Numbered from the stretch's first letter, positions 1-9,873 are shown. The stretch is 64,000 bases of DNA from Acinetobacter geminorum (GCF_013009345.1 NZ_JABELE010000008.1:62001-126000); one strand, 5' to 3'. Notes: generated by a model from the sequence alone, not told the origin. Numbers and translations are program-made.

Positions 1-309
1 GTCAATATCTACTTCACCAATTAAAGTCACATTTGTATTGGCTGAAATAGGGCGACCTTGCCAAAGTTCATCATCTACATCAATTGTAATGCTACCTGTC
101 TTGTCACGAAATTGATATTTTTCATCACCTAAAGATTTTACAACCTGACCATGTAATTTGATCGGTGTATTATCTTTTGAGATTAATGCCTGTTTTACTG
201 TGGTGACAGTTGCCGGAGCAATTGCAGCTTGATTCACTGGTGTATTCGCCACAACTACGCTAGCAGCAGTCATACCAGCAGTCATCAACATTACTTTAAG
301 CATATTCAT
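1..309 (-). CDS. YgiW/YdeI-family OB-fold stress protein (C-terminus beyond window)
   Basis: The first 103 codons of a leftward gene are present; the rest lies beyond position 1. The start ATG at 309 has an AGAGGG ribosome binding site 7 bases upstream. Residues 1-21 look like a signal peptide ending near VVVANT, so the product is probably periplasmic. The mature part (KLHGQVV, YQFRDKTGSITIDVDDELW, TLIGEVDID) matches the bacterial OB-fold (BOF) family of YgiW/YdeI, small periplasmic proteins linked to stress tolerance. The family is typically 110-130 residues, so only a short tail is missing. Function beyond family membership is inference. Confidence 0.8.
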   Translation of the reverse strand, partial: MNMLKVMLMTAGMTAASVVVANTPVNQAAIAPATVTTVKQALISKDNTPIKLHGQVVKSLGDEKYQFRDKTGSITIDVDDELWQGRPISANTNVTLIGEVDID

Positions 310-389
310 ATTATTACCCTCTGTTTATGGTTCCCTCTTGGGATAAAGCGATTAAATCAAGCATAAATGAGGTGAATCTTAAGAAAAAC

Positions 390-2147
390 TTAATTTAATG
401 GCACAACCCTCAAGACCTCTTCTAATGTCGTAAGTCCTTCAATCACTTTACGGGCTCCTGCAATTCTTAAAGGTTCTATACCTTCTTTTTTAGTTTGAGT
501 TCTTAAATCATTTAATGTCACATGACTACTAATAAGGTGTTTAAGCTCAAGACTGACCGGCATAAATTCGTAAATACCGACTCGCCCTTTATAGCCTGTA
601 TGACGACATTCTTCGCAGCCTACCGCTTGATAAACCGTTTCAGGCATTTCCATAATGTAGTCAAAGGTTAGGTGTTCCCACTCATCCTCATTAATGTGAG
701 TTTTTTGCTTACAGTGTGGACAAAGCTGGCGGACTAAGCGCTGCGCGAGAACACCTAAAATTGTTGCAGCTGTCAGAAATGGCTGTACACCTAGATCATG
801 CAAACGAGTCAAACTAGACGGTGCATCATTGGTATGTAAAGTTGATAAAACCAAATGACCTGTTAATGCTGCCTGAATGGCCATATTCGCTGTATCTTGA
901 TCACGAATTTCCCCAATCATAATAATGTCAGGGTCTTGACGCATAAGCGCACGCACACCGTCTGCAAAGCCTAATTCAATTGCATTATTGACCTGCATTT
1001 GGTTAAAACTAGGCTCTAGCATTTCAATCGGATCTTCAATGGTACATACATTGACCTGCTCGGTTGCAAGCTGCTTTAAAGATGAATATAGCGTGGTCGT
1101 TTTACCAGAGCCTGTGGGTCCCGTGACTAAAATAATACCGTGGCTATTTTTTGTTAATTGTTGCCACTGTTGTAATAAACGCTCTTCAAAACCCAATTGC
1201 TGAAAAGAACGCACCAGCACATCAGGATCAAAAATTCGCATAACCAGTTTTTCACCAAATGCTGTTGGCAAAGTAGATAGGCGTAGTTCGGTTTCTTGCC
1301 CTTTTGGTGTACGTGTTTTTAAGCGACCATCTTGTGGTTTACGCTTTTCCGCTACATTCAAACGCCCTAAAATTTTAATTCGAGAAATCACGGCGGTCAG
1401 TGTATTTGAAGGCATGTTATAAATGGTGTGTAAAACGCCATCAATACGGAACCTAACTTTACCATTATCTTTGCGCGGTTCCATATGAATATCACTGGCA
1501 CTCTGTTCAAATGCGAACTGTAAAATCCAGTCGACCAACTTCACTATATGCTGATCATTCGCATCTGGGTTTTGACTATCGCCAAGCTGCAAAAGTGCTT
1601 CAACATTTTTAGCGTCGCGGTCATGAGCCGCATCTTTTTGAGCCGAGTTTACCGCGCGACTTACCTGATAATATTCTCGCAAATAACGCTGTAACTGTTC
1701 GGGATTAAGCAGTACCCGTTCAATTTTTTTAGGCGCTAGACTTCGTTCGAGATTATTGAGCCAATCTGTTTGAAAGGGCTGATCTGTTCCTATCACGATT
1801 CGGTCAGCATGAATTTCAACAGCTAAAATATGATTGCGAATCGCAAACTCTTGTGACATGACCTGCGTTAAAGCGCTTACATCTGCCTTTAAAGGATCTA
1901 TTACAAATAGTGGTAGCTGAACCCGATCTGCAAACCATAAACACAAGCGGTTTAAACTCAAATGGGCATGTGTATGCTGCTGATCTTTTAAATTAAAATG
2001 TGCGATCCACTGTAATGGATGCCACTTTAACTGGTCTTTTTGGCGGTGGCTTGACTGTACCAGTAATTTATCTCGTTCTGTGATACGGCCTTCTTGTAAT
2101 AGTTGTTCTAGACACCAATAAGTATCTATTTCTACATGTGCATTCAT
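390..2147 (-). CDS. gspE: Type II secretion system ATPase GspE (GspE/PulE family)
   Basis: Cytoplasmic hexameric ATPase that powers the type II secretion pseudopilus. The 585 residues comprise an N-terminal MshEN-like region (about 1-160), then the N2 and catalytic domains. Walker A is GPTGSGKT near residue 343, followed by Asp box CTIEDPIEM, Walker B DPDIIMIGEIRD and His box ALTGHLVLSTLHT. A zinc-binding C-terminal module has Cys at 476, 479, 511 and 514 (CPHC, CEEC). Acinetobacter scatters its T2SS genes over several loci, and no other gsp gene lies next to this one. PilB is the nearest alternative, but the absence of pilC/pilD neighbours and the GspE-like sequence favour GspE. Confidence 0.85.
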   Translation of the reverse strand: MNAHVEIDTYWCLEQLLQEGRITERDKLLVQSSHRQKDQLKWHPLQWIAHFNLKDQQHTHAHLSLNRLCLWFADRVQLPLFVIDPLKADVSALTQVMSQEFAIRNHILAVEIHADRIVIGTDQPFQTDWLNNLERSLAPKKIERVLLNPEQLQRYLREYYQVSRAVNSAQKDAAHDRDAKNVEALLQLGDSQNPDANDQHIVKLVDWILQFAFEQSASDIHMEPRKDNGKVRFRIDGVLHTIYNMPSNTLTAVISRIKILGRLNVAEKRKPQDGRLKTRTPKGQETELRLSTLPTAFGEKLVMRIFDPDVLVRSFQQLGFEERLLQQWQQLTKNSHGIILVTGPTGSGKTTTLYSSLKQLATEQVNVCTIEDPIEMLEPSFNQMQVNNAIELGFADGVRALMRQDPDIIMIGEIRDQDTANMAIQAALTGHLVLSTLHTNDAPSSLTRLHDLGVQPFLTAATILGVLAQRLVRQLCPHCKQKTHINEDEWEHLTFDYIMEMPETVYQAVGCEECRHTGYKGRVGIYEFMPVSLELKHLISSHVTLNDLRTQTKKEGIEPLRIAGARKVIEGLTTLEEVLRVVPLN

Positions 2148-2435
2148 GCGTTATCCCCAATATATTTTTATAATATAGCAGAGATGTTTTAGATTTAACT
2201 CACCCCAAAATCGTTAAATCCACTATTTAAATATCCTTCAACTTCAAATAATTAAACCAATTCTCAACTTGATATTTTTTTGCGTCATAGGTCATGTTTA
2301 TAAAAATATTTTGTATGTTGCATTGTCTAAAAAAGATACTATGATCAGTCTCATAAAAAGCATAAACTGAACATGAATACATGATTTTAAAATGATTCAA
2401 ATCTACATATAACGATAAGCATAAGAGGAAGTAAT

Positions 2436-3707
2436 ATGGAACTTCCAATGACAATGTCATTACAAACAACATCCTTTGAAGAATTCATTACAGTCATTGC
2501 AGCTGCCCTTGGCTGTGGCTTATTAATCGGCTTAGAACGAGAGCGCAGTAAGCTCAAACACGAATATAAAACTTTCGCTGGTTTTAGATCTTTTGCAATT
2601 AGTGCTTTATTAGGCGCGATCTGTTTTTTATTCGGCACTTCAATTGGGATTGTTGGAGCTTTAATCATCGGTGCAATTAGCATCGTTTCCCTAAAAAATC
2701 AGCCAAATGACCCGGGCGTAACTACCGAACTCGCCTTTATTATGACTTATTTCATTGGGGCACTTTGTATTTGGAATATTTCGCTCGCTGCTGGCCTAGC
2801 TGTGATCATGACAACTATCTTAATAGCCAAGCAGTCTATGCATGGCATTGCCAGTCAGTGGATTACCGAATCGGAATTGCGTGATGGTATTTTTCTGCTT
2901 GCCTTACTTTTAATTGCTTTGCCTTTAGTTCCCAATAAGCCTTTTTGGGGACCAGTTCTAAATCCACATGTGATTTTAAAATTACTGACTTTAATTTTAT
3001 TTGTGCAAGCACTCGCTCATATTGCAAAGCGATTACTCTCCTCTAAAAATGCTTTATTACTTTCTTCCTTAGCCTCTGGTTTTGTTTCAAGTACGGCGAC
3101 CATTGCCAGTTTAGGTTTAGAAGTTCGTTCTGGTCGAGCAAATGCAAAGACCAATGCAGGTGCTGCATTGATGTCTTGCGTTTCAACACTGATTCAAACC
3201 TTAATTATTGTGATCGGTATTAGCTTTGCTTGGTTCAAGCTAATTATATTTCCTACACTTATTGCATTAATAGTTTTAGCAGTATGGGCCTTTATTTTAT
3301 TACGTAAAGCCGAGCCTAGTACGGCTTCGCCCGAGCTTGACTCAAGAATGTTCAGCTTAAAAGAGGCCATTATTATTGCAGGTACACTTACCCTTATTCA
3401 GGCAGGTGTTTATGGTTTAAGTATATCTTTAGGCGATGCGGGATTAATCGCGGGAACGTTACTTGCTTCATTATTTGAAATACATGCAGCTATAGCAGCG
3501 GTCATTGTGCAAGGTGAACCTGATAGCGCACATAGGACATCCTTATTAATTGCCTTTTTAGGAGGCTTTGCAGTTCATGCACTTGCTAAAAGTGTGAATT
3601 CTGCAATTTCGGGCGGGCTACACTATGCCCTTGCTTTCGTTCCCGCCCAACTCATTCACATGGGGATATTGATTACTTTACTTTGGCTCAATATCCATTG
3701 GTTTTAA
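2436..3707 (+). CDS. MgtC/SapB family membrane protein with C-terminal DUF4010
   Basis: Integral membrane protein of 423 residues with about 11-12 hydrophobic segments. The N-terminal part (about 15-150) has the MgtC/SapB signature GLLIGLERER followed by TFAGFRSFAI. The C-terminal part (about 190-415) fits DUF4010, with SGFVSSTATIASLG and the closing GGFAVHALAKS region. MgtC-type proteins affect Mg2+ homeostasis and ATP-synthase control in some pathogens; the long MgtC-DUF4010 form is common in proteobacteria with no assigned substrate. The start at 2436 has the ribosome binding site AGAGGAAG; Met6 is a possible alternative. Single-gene unit. Confidence 0.75.
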   Translation: MELPMTMSLQTTSFEEFITVIAAALGCGLLIGLERERSKLKHEYKTFAGFRSFAISALLGAICFLFGTSIGIVGALIIGAISIVSLKNQPNDPGVTTELAFIMTYFIGALCIWNISLAAGLAVIMTTILIAKQSMHGIASQWITESELRDGIFLLALLLIALPLVPNKPFWGPVLNPHVILKLLTLILFVQALAHIAKRLLSSKNALLLSSLASGFVSSTATIASLGLEVRSGRANAKTNAGAALMSCVSTLIQTLIIVIGISFAWFKLIIFPTLIALIVLAVWAFILLRKAEPSTASPELDSRMFSLKEAIIIAGTLTLIQAGVYGLSISLGDAGLIAGTLLASLFEIHAAIAAVIVQGEPDSAHRTSLLIAFLGGFAVHALAKSVNSAISGGLHYALAFVPAQLIHMGILITLLWLNIHWF

Positions 3708-3713
3708 AAATTT

Positions 3714-4451
3714 CTATTGTGCAAGCGAAGAAGTCTTCACTACATCGATGACGGTAACTACAAATTGATCGACCTTAAAATGAATATCAAAGTTTGAAAA
3801 TTTCATTTTATAGATTCGTTCAGGGTCTTCTTGATAAGCAGGCCGAGGATCTAAAGCTAACACTTGCTCAAGCTCATCAATATACTGCGAATCTATTTCT
3901 TTATTTTGCAGAAAATATTTTTGCGCTGTTAATGCAGCTTCAGTCCAAATGACTGCCTTTCGTTCAGGTTCTGCATGTGCATAACCACTTTGAGCCTCCG
4001 CAATTGCATCAGAATATTGAATATAGGGTTTGATATCTAAAATTGGGGTGCCATTTAACAAATCACTTCCTGTGACATAGACACGGACAGACTTCCCCAC
4101 TTTTTCCACTTTATTAAGTTTTACGACTGAAAGCCCGATTGGAGAAGGTCTATACATACTTCGTGTAGCAAATACCCCAATTTTTTCATTACCACCTAAA
4201 CGTGGCGGACGAACCTGTGGACGGAACTTATCTGCGCTGCCTTGATTTTTATTATTATGAAACTGCCAAACTAACCAGAGATGACTAAATTGCTCAATTC
4301 CCTCAAAGGCTAATAAGTCATTATATGGTTCTACCATATCAATATAAGACTCGATATTGACCAGATTAGGCTGGCGTGGAATACCAAATTTTTCACGATA
4401 GGGAGAGCACATATGGCCAATGATGGGTAAGGTGACAGAATTGATCATCAC
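3714..4451 (-). CDS. trmO: tRNA (N6-threonylcarbamoyladenosine(37)-N6)-methyltransferase TrmO
   Basis: Cytoplasmic SAM-dependent enzyme that methylates t6A37 to m6t6A in tRNA-Thr(GGU). It has 245 residues, the usual length. The N-terminal beta-barrel (UPF0066/TsaA domain, about 1-150) shows the family motifs CSPYREKFGIPRQ, HLWLVWQFH, RPPRLGGNEKIGVFATRSMYRPSPIGLS and LNGTPILDIKPY. The C-terminal helical part carries the conserved DPRPAY motif. It is convergent with the MgtC-like gene, with only 6 bases between stops, and divergent from the ferredoxin reductase gene. Confidence 0.9.
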   Translation of the reverse strand: MMINSVTLPIIGHMCSPYREKFGIPRQPNLVNIESYIDMVEPYNDLLAFEGIEQFSHLWLVWQFHNNKNQGSADKFRPQVRPPRLGGNEKIGVFATRSMYRPSPIGLSVVKLNKVEKVGKSVRVYVTGSDLLNGTPILDIKPYIQYSDAIAEAQSGYAHAEPERKAVIWTEAALTAQKYFLQNKEIDSQYIDELEQVLALDPRPAYQEDPERIYKMKFSNFDIHFKVDQFVVTVIDVVKTSSLAQ

Positions 4452-4549
4452 TTTTTCTTATAAACACAATTAAATATATTCAGTTTATCGGGAATGAAAT
4501 TAGATTAGAATAGCAATCTGTTTTCTTTTAATCGTGATCGAGACCTTTA

Positions 4550-5329
4550 ATGGCTGCTTTTAACGTTGAACGCATTACTCATGTTCACCACTGGAATGAC
4601 ACTCTTTTCAGTTTTAAAACTACACGCGACACTAGCTTACGTTTTAAAAATGGTCAGTTCGTAATGATCGGACTTGAAGTGAATGGCAAACCGTTAATGC
4701 GTGCGTATTCGATTGCAAGTGCAAACTACGAAGAAGAGTTAGAATTCTTCTCAATTAAAGTACAAGATGGTCCTTTAACTTCGATTTTGCAAAAAGTACA
4801 AGTTGGTGACGAAATCTTAGTTTCTAAAAAACCAACAGGTACTTTGGTTCATGATGACCTTTTACCAGGTAAAAACTTATACCTTTTATCTTCTGGTACT
4901 GGTCTTGCTCCATTCTTATCAATTATTCGTGATCCAGAAACTTACGAACGCTTTGAAAAAGTCATCGTTGTTCACGGTACACGCTATATTTCTGAATTAG
5001 CTTATCAAGACCTTATCTTGAACGAATTACCAAACCATGAATTCTTTGAAGAGTTAGGTATTAAAGATAAGCTTGTTTACTACCCTACTGTTACTCGTGA
5101 ACCTTTTCACACTCAAGGCCGTGTAACAACTGCAATTGAAACTGGCGCTTTATTCGAAAAAATCGGTTTACCACGCTTCAACCGTGAAACTGACCGTGCA
5201 ATGCTTTGCGGTAGCCCTGCATTCTTAAAAGACGTTGCTGCATTACTTGACCAACACGGTTTAGTTGAATCACCTCGTATGGGTGAAATGGGCGACTACG
5301 TCATTGAACGTGCGTTTGTAGAAAAATAA
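4550..5329 (+). CDS. fpr: Ferredoxin/flavodoxin-NADP+ reductase
   Basis: FAD enzyme passing electrons between NADPH and ferredoxin or flavodoxin in the cytoplasm. Its 259 residues are the usual length of subclass I bacterial Fpr. FAD-binding RAYSIAS lies near residue 52. The NADP-binding region has SGTGLAPFLSIIRDP and CGSPAFLKD, and the protein ends in IERAFVEK as is typical for the family. The codon pattern looks highly expressed. It is monocistronic, followed by a strong terminator at 5345-5373 shared with the convergent phzF-like gene. In other gamma-proteobacteria this class serves oxidative stress and Fe-S assembly, which is inference here. Confidence 0.9.
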   Translation: MAAFNVERITHVHHWNDTLFSFKTTRDTSLRFKNGQFVMIGLEVNGKPLMRAYSIASANYEEELEFFSIKVQDGPLTSILQKVQVGDEILVSKKPTGTLVHDDLLPGKNLYLLSSGTGLAPFLSIIRDPETYERFEKVIVVHGTRYISELAYQDLILNELPNHEFFEELGIKDKLVYYPTVTREPFHTQGRVTTAIETGALFEKIGLPRFNRETDRAMLCGSPAFLKDVAALLDQHGLVESPRMGEMGDYVIERAFVEK

Positions 5330-5344
5330 TTTTTCTAGATATAA

Positions 5345-5373
5345 AAAACCGAGGCAAAGTCCTCGGTTTTTTT
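5345..5373. terminator. Bidirectional rho-independent terminator, fpr / phzF-like
   Basis: A perfect 10-bp stem AAAACCGAGG / CCTCGGTTTT with a 6-base loop, followed by T7 on the plus strand and by a run of U on the minus strand. It lies between two convergent stop codons. Confidence 0.9.
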
Positions 5374-5383
5374 ATGTCTGTTT

Positions 5384-6253
5384 TTACAACTTAATTGTGC
5401 CATCGATACAGGTGACAGCGGTTCCACCCACTAAAATTTTATCTTGATACAATTCAAGTTGAAGCTGTCCGTCTCGACCTACCGCACAACCTTGTGAAGA
5501 AAGTACGACATCATTTTGTGCAGGAAGAATCCCATAGTAACGAATAAATGAAGCTACGCTACCATTACCACTACCACAAACCGGATCTTCATTTATTCCA
5601 CATGAAGGAGCAAATGAACGAACTTCTATGTGTTTTTGTTCATCATTATTTTCATGAAAACCAAAAATTGTCGCACCCGTAACTTTCATTTCTAAGTCAT
5701 GTTCTTTTAAAGCAACAAAGTCTGGTTGGCTATCTAAAACAGCGTCAGCATTAACAGCTTGCAATACAATCCAGCGCGCCCCTACATCCACCAATGCAGC
5801 GTTCCATTGAGTATTAACTGCACATTTTAAAATTTCTGCTAATTTCTCAGTGTGCATTGCATCTAGTGGAGTAATTTTAGGCTTAGGTAGTTCAAATGAA
5901 ATATGACTTGATTCACTCACAGTCAGAGTCACCAAACCAGCACCGCACTGCTGTACCAGCTTACCTTCTTTCGCTTTAATTAGACCAGCCTCAAGCAAAG
6001 CATAGGCAGTACCAATTGTAGGATGTCCTGCAAATGGCAATTCACTTTGTGGAGTAAAAATTCGAACCTGATAGTCAGCTTGTGAATCGGTCGCGGGGAG
6101 CACAAATGTGGTTTCAGAAAGATTGGTCCAGTTCGCAATTTCCTGCATCTGCTCAGATGTTAAGGTACTGGCATCCATAATAACTGCGACAGGATTACCT
6201 TTAAATGCGTGTGAAGTAAAAACATCAACTTGTTTAAATGCAACAACAGACAT
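5384..6253 (-). CDS. PhzF-family isomerase/epimerase
   Basis: PhzF-fold protein of 289 residues, the usual length. The N-terminal motif DVFTSHAFKGNPVAVI and TNLSETTFV hold the conserved acid/base Glu47. Further hallmarks are IFTPQSELPFAGHPTIGTAYAL and the C-terminal DPVCGSGNGSVASF. True phenazine genes are absent, so phenazine synthesis is not implied; most family members isomerise small metabolites of unknown identity. It is transcribed divergently from the MocR-type regulator at 6490, which may control it. Confidence 0.85.
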   Translation of the reverse strand: MSVVAFKQVDVFTSHAFKGNPVAVIMDASTLTSEQMQEIANWTNLSETTFVLPATDSQADYQVRIFTPQSELPFAGHPTIGTAYALLEAGLIKAKEGKLVQQCGAGLVTLTVSESSHISFELPKPKITPLDAMHTEKLAEILKCAVNTQWNAALVDVGARWIVLQAVNADAVLDSQPDFVALKEHDLEMKVTGATIFGFHENNDEQKHIEVRSFAPSCGINEDPVCGSGNGSVASFIRYYGILPAQNDVVLSSQGCAVGRDGQLQLELYQDKILVGGTAVTCIDGTIKL

Positions 6254-6489
6254 AGACCTCTCCTACTGATTTTAAAATTAAAAAATATGGCTTTTAAGTC
6301 CTTACCATTTTTTGATCTTACTGATTTATTTTTAATGGTCACAGTATCAATTAATATAAAAAATAATAGACACAGTTTTTAAGTTTAGATTTGCGTTAAA
6401 TGAACTGATCAAAAGTAATCACAATATTTGAGATAAATAAGAGATCACTATAAAGTGTATCCATCGCTTTGTCTTTTTAATGAATTGAT

Positions 6490-7950
6490 ATGTACAAATA
6501 TAAAGAAGTAAGTGATGACCTCACTCTTCAAATTCAGAATGGCAGGCAGCCTATTGGTTCTCGGCTGCCATCAATTCGAGATTGTGCCCAGCATTATCAG
6601 GTCAGTATTAACACCGTAAAAGAAGCTTATCGCCAGCTTGAAGATCAAGGTTTAATTTCAGTTCGCCCACAGTCTGGCTACTATGTTTGTCATGCGCCGT
6701 CCAACTTACTAGAACTCGAAGAGCGGTATGTCAGTGAAGAAAAAGTATCTCTTTCAGGAATTAGCTGTTTTCTCGCACAAATTGTTAAAAAGCAAATGGA
6801 CCCCGACTATGTCAATTTGGCCCTAGCTTGCCCTTCTGGGGAAAATTTCTATCCAATTGAACGTTTAAAACGCTTAACTGCTCAAGTTTTACGGACACAA
6901 CCAGACATTTTTAAAAACTATACTTTACCGCCCGGTTCTATACGTTTACGCACTCAAATTGCTAGGCGAAGCTTACAACTCGGTATGTTTCTTTCAGCAG
7001 ATGATATTGTGCTCACTCATGGCACGATGGAGGCTTTAAGTCTCGCGATCATGGCAACAACTCAAGCGGGCGACAGTGTAGCGCTTGAGATTCCTACATT
7101 TCACAACCTGTACCCACTCCTTCATAATTTAGGTCGAAAAATTGTAGAAGTGCCGACCTCACCACATACAGGTATGTGCATAGATACTCTTGAAGAACTA
7201 TTAAAATCTCAAAGTGTACAAGCCATTTTAACCATTCCAACAGGACACAATCCTCTCGGTTTTAGCATGCCTGAAAGTAACCGTCGTCGCTTGGCAGAGT
7301 TAGCTAATCAGTTTCGAGTTCCTGTCATTGAAGATGCGATGTATGCCGAATTGCAACTCACCGAGCCCCTCTTACCCAACATCAAAGCGTTTGACCAAAA
7401 CGGATGGGTTTTGGTATGTGGTAGCTATACAAAGACTGTAGCACCCGACTATCGGATTGGTTGGTTAGAAGCTGGGCGCTTTCGTAATATTGTGCAGCAG
7501 CTTAAATTTACAACCACTGTTGCAGAGCCAGCTTTACTCACAGAAACTTTAGGACTTTTCTTAGAGAATGGTGGTTATGACCTGCATTTACGTCAACTCA
7601 AAAAACGCTATCAACAGCAAATTGACACCATCAAATCTTATATTTGCCGTTATTTTCCAAACGGTACTCGAGTCAGTCGTCCACAAGCAGGATTTATCCT
7701 ATGGTTAGAACTACCCGAATCAATTGATACCCTAGAACTGTTTCACCAGGCAATGGATGAAAAAATCTTATGTATGCCGGGAGTTTTATGTTCGGCTGAT
7801 AAACGTTTTAGTCATTGTTTAAGAATAGCAGCGTGTTTTGAGTTAAATCCCAAAATGTTAAATGCTTTGATGCGCTTAGGAGAGCTAGCAAAAAATATGC
7901 TGCCCGTACAAAAGGATAGGGGTCAAATCCCTACTAATTCAGTAGGTTGA
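6490..7950 (+). CDS. MocR/PdxR-type GntR regulator with aminotransferase-like domain
   Basis: Fusion of a GntR winged helix (about 1-70; RLPSIRDCAQHYQVSINTVKEAYRQLEDQGLI) to a class I aminotransferase fold (about 100-470). The PLP lysine is Lys315 in GSYTKTVAPDYRIGW, and NPLGFSMP and the PLP-binding EDAMYAEL region are present. Such proteins are PLP-sensing transcription regulators, usually acting on a divergent neighbour; here that would be the PhzF-like gene 236 bp away. At 486 residues it is full length. The 6254-6489 gap should hold both promoters and the operators; I could not pick out an unambiguous repeated site. Confidence 0.85.
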   Translation: MYKYKEVSDDLTLQIQNGRQPIGSRLPSIRDCAQHYQVSINTVKEAYRQLEDQGLISVRPQSGYYVCHAPSNLLELEERYVSEEKVSLSGISCFLAQIVKKQMDPDYVNLALACPSGENFYPIERLKRLTAQVLRTQPDIFKNYTLPPGSIRLRTQIARRSLQLGMFLSADDIVLTHGTMEALSLAIMATTQAGDSVALEIPTFHNLYPLLHNLGRKIVEVPTSPHTGMCIDTLEELLKSQSVQAILTIPTGHNPLGFSMPESNRRRLAELANQFRVPVIEDAMYAELQLTEPLLPNIKAFDQNGWVLVCGSYTKTVAPDYRIGWLEAGRFRNIVQQLKFTTTVAEPALLTETLGLFLENGGYDLHLRQLKKRYQQQIDTIKSYICRYFPNGTRVSRPQAGFILWLELPESIDTLELFHQAMDEKILCMPGVLCSADKRFSHCLRIAACFELNPKMLNALMRLGELAKNMLPVQKDRGQIPTNSVG

Positions 7951-8006
7951 ATCCCAAATGTGGAGTTAATAAAATAAAACCATATATTTTTTATGCCTTT
8001 TATTTT

Positions 8007-9377
8007 ATGAAAACTGAGCTTCTCTCTCCCGCAGGTTCACTTAAAAACATGCGCTATGCTTTTGCCTATGGTGCAGATGCTGTATATGCCGGCCAACCAC
8101 GTTATAGCTTACGTGTTCGTAATAATGCTTTTGATCATGACAACTTAAAAATCGGAATTGATGAAGCGCATGCTTTGGGTAAAAAGTTTTATGTTGTAGT
8201 GATTATTCAACCACATAACAGTAAATTAAAAAACTTTATTCGTGATCTTGAACCTATTGTAGCGATGCAACCAGACGCTCTTATTATGTCTGATCCGGGC
8301 TTAATTATGATGGTGCGTGAGCATTTTCCTGATGTGCAAATTCATCTATCGGTTCAAGCCAACGCCATTAACTGGGCCACTGTTAAATTTTGGAAAGACT
8401 ACGGTCTAAGCCGCGTGATTTTATCGCGTGAGTTATCTTTAGAAGAAATAGAAGAAATCCAGCAACACGTACCAGATATTGAACTCGAAGTTTTTGTACA
8501 TGGTGCACTATGCATGGCCTACTCAGGCCGCTGCCTACTTTCTGGTTATATGAATAAACGTGATGCCAACCAAGGTGCTTGTACCAATGCTTGCCGTTGG
8601 GACTATAAGTTGCATGAAGCCCAAGAAGATGCAAATGGAGATGTGATTCCAGTTACTCAGCTCAACGCGTCAGAAAAGTCTTACTGCTCATCAGCACAAT
8701 CAGAAACAACCTCGGCTCAAACGCTGCTGGTACAACGCAATGATGAAGAAATGTTTGCGGCTGAAGAAGATGAACACGGCACCTATTTTATGAACTCTAA
8801 AGATTTACGTGCGGTACAGCATGTAGATCGTTTAACCAAAATGGGCATCGCCTCACTCAAAATTGAAGGTCGTACTAAATCATATTTTTACTGTGCCCGT
8901 ACTGCCCAAATTTATCGAAAAGCTATTGATGATGCTTTAGCAGGCAAACCATTTGACCCAAGCTTAATGTCTCAGCTCGAAGGTTTGGCAAATCGTGGTT
9001 ATACCGAAGGCTTTTTAAGACGTCATGTACACAGTGAATATCAAAACTATGCCGATGGTTCATCGCATTTCGACTACCAACAATTTTGTGGAGAGGTTTT
9101 AGAACGTCACGGCGATTATATCCGCATCGAAGTTAAAAACCGTTTTGTAGTGGGCGACTCACTTGAGCTGATGACGCTTCAAGGCAATATCACCTTTACC
9201 TTAAACGAAATGCGCGATTTAAAAGGTAACCCAATTACAGATGCTAAAGGTTCGGGGCATTTTATTGAGATTCCACTCTCACAAGATGTTGATGTTAGTT
9301 ATGCCCTACTCATACGCAATTTGCCTCATGCCAAGGAAAACATTACTGCCTCTACATTAGCTTATTCAGCGAGTTGA
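8007..9377 (+). CDS. yegQ: tRNA 5-hydroxyuridine modification protein YegQ/TrhP (peptidase U32 family)
   Basis: U32-family protein needed for prephenate-dependent hydroxylation of wobble uridine (ho5U34) in tRNAs. The start is taken at the ATG at 8007 because MKTELLSPAGSLKNMRYAFAYGADAVYAG matches the family N-terminus; a TTG at 7947 would add 20 unrelated residues. Hallmarks are HGALCMAYSGRCLLSGY, GACTNACRW with the conserved cysteines, and EDEHGTYFMNSKDLRAV. Length is 456 residues. No clear Shine-Dalgarno is visible. It overlaps the possible TTG start of the yfhL gene, so the pair is one operon. Confidence 0.88.
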   Translation: MKTELLSPAGSLKNMRYAFAYGADAVYAGQPRYSLRVRNNAFDHDNLKIGIDEAHALGKKFYVVVIIQPHNSKLKNFIRDLEPIVAMQPDALIMSDPGLIMMVREHFPDVQIHLSVQANAINWATVKFWKDYGLSRVILSRELSLEEIEEIQQHVPDIELEVFVHGALCMAYSGRCLLSGYMNKRDANQGACTNACRWDYKLHEAQEDANGDVIPVTQLNASEKSYCSSAQSETTSAQTLLVQRNDEEMFAAEEDEHGTYFMNSKDLRAVQHVDRLTKMGIASLKIEGRTKSYFYCARTAQIYRKAIDDALAGKPFDPSLMSQLEGLANRGYTEGFLRRHVHSEYQNYADGSSHFDYQQFCGEVLERHGDYIRIEVKNRFVVGDSLELMTLQGNITFTLNEMRDLKGNPITDAKGSGHFIEIPLSQDVDVSYALLIRNLPHAKENITASTLAYSAS

Positions 9378-9379
9378 AA

Positions 9380-9631
9380 ATGGCGCTTTTGATTACGAAT
9401 GACTGTATCAATTGTGATATGTGCTTACCAGAATGCCCCAACAACGCCATTTTTGAAGGGAACAAAGTTTATGAGATTGATCCACTGCGTTGTACCGAGT
9501 GTGTAGGCTTTTATGATACTCCAACCTGTAAAGCGGTTTGCCCTATCGATTGTATAACACCAGACCCTGCGCATATTGAAAATAAAGAGCAACTGCTAGA
9601 GAAATTTAAAGGGTTAAATTTACTCGGCTAA
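9380..9631 (+). CDS. yfhL: YfhL-family 2[4Fe-4S] ferredoxin
   Basis: Small ferredoxin of 83 residues. Two cluster motifs are visible: CINCDMCLPECPN and CTECVGFYDTPTCKAVCP; the extended spacing in the second is typical of the YfhL/Alvin-type ferredoxins. The start ATG at 9380 lies 3 bases after the yegQ stop, and the MALLITNDCINCD N-terminus fits the family. Pairing with yegQ suggests it donates electrons for the Fe-S dependent tRNA hydroxylation, which is inference from context. Confidence 0.9.
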   Translation: MALLITNDCINCDMCLPECPNNAIFEGNKVYEIDPLRCTECVGFYDTPTCKAVCPIDCITPDPAHIENKEQLLEKFKGLNLLG

Positions 9632-9652
9632 TCTATCTTTAAAAAGTCTATA

Positions 9653-9680
9653 GAGGATCAGGCTAAAGTTACTGATCCTC
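9653..9680 (+). terminator. Probable terminator after yfhL
   Basis: Perfect 9-bp inverted repeat GAGGATCAG / CTGATCCTC with a 10-base loop, 21 bases after the yfhL stop. The following T tract is poor, so termination may be weak. Confidence 0.5.
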
Positions 9681-9873
9681 TTCAATGACTAAGCTGCTCA
9701 ATGAATAAATAAACGAATAAATAGCTGAGACCACTTTGCTAATGATAAAATCAAATGATCAGTTTGGTTTAACGGTGTCTTGGTACCAAAAAAATTGAAT
9801 AATCGTTAAAGCTGATCTAACCATTTCAACATTTCATATAGATTGATTAAAACTCTTTCTGGCGTAGCTCCCC

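Noticed and set aside
2227..2472. 81-codon minus-strand frame before the MgtC-like gene
   Set aside because: Cys/Phe/Tyr-rich translation typical of AT-rich noncoding DNA; overlaps the promoter and start of the MgtC-like gene.
7947..8006. TTG start extending YegQ by 20 residues and overlapping the MocR-type gene
   Set aside because: The additional residues (hydrophobic, Lys/Tyr rich) do not match the family; the ATG at 8007 gives the conserved N-terminus.
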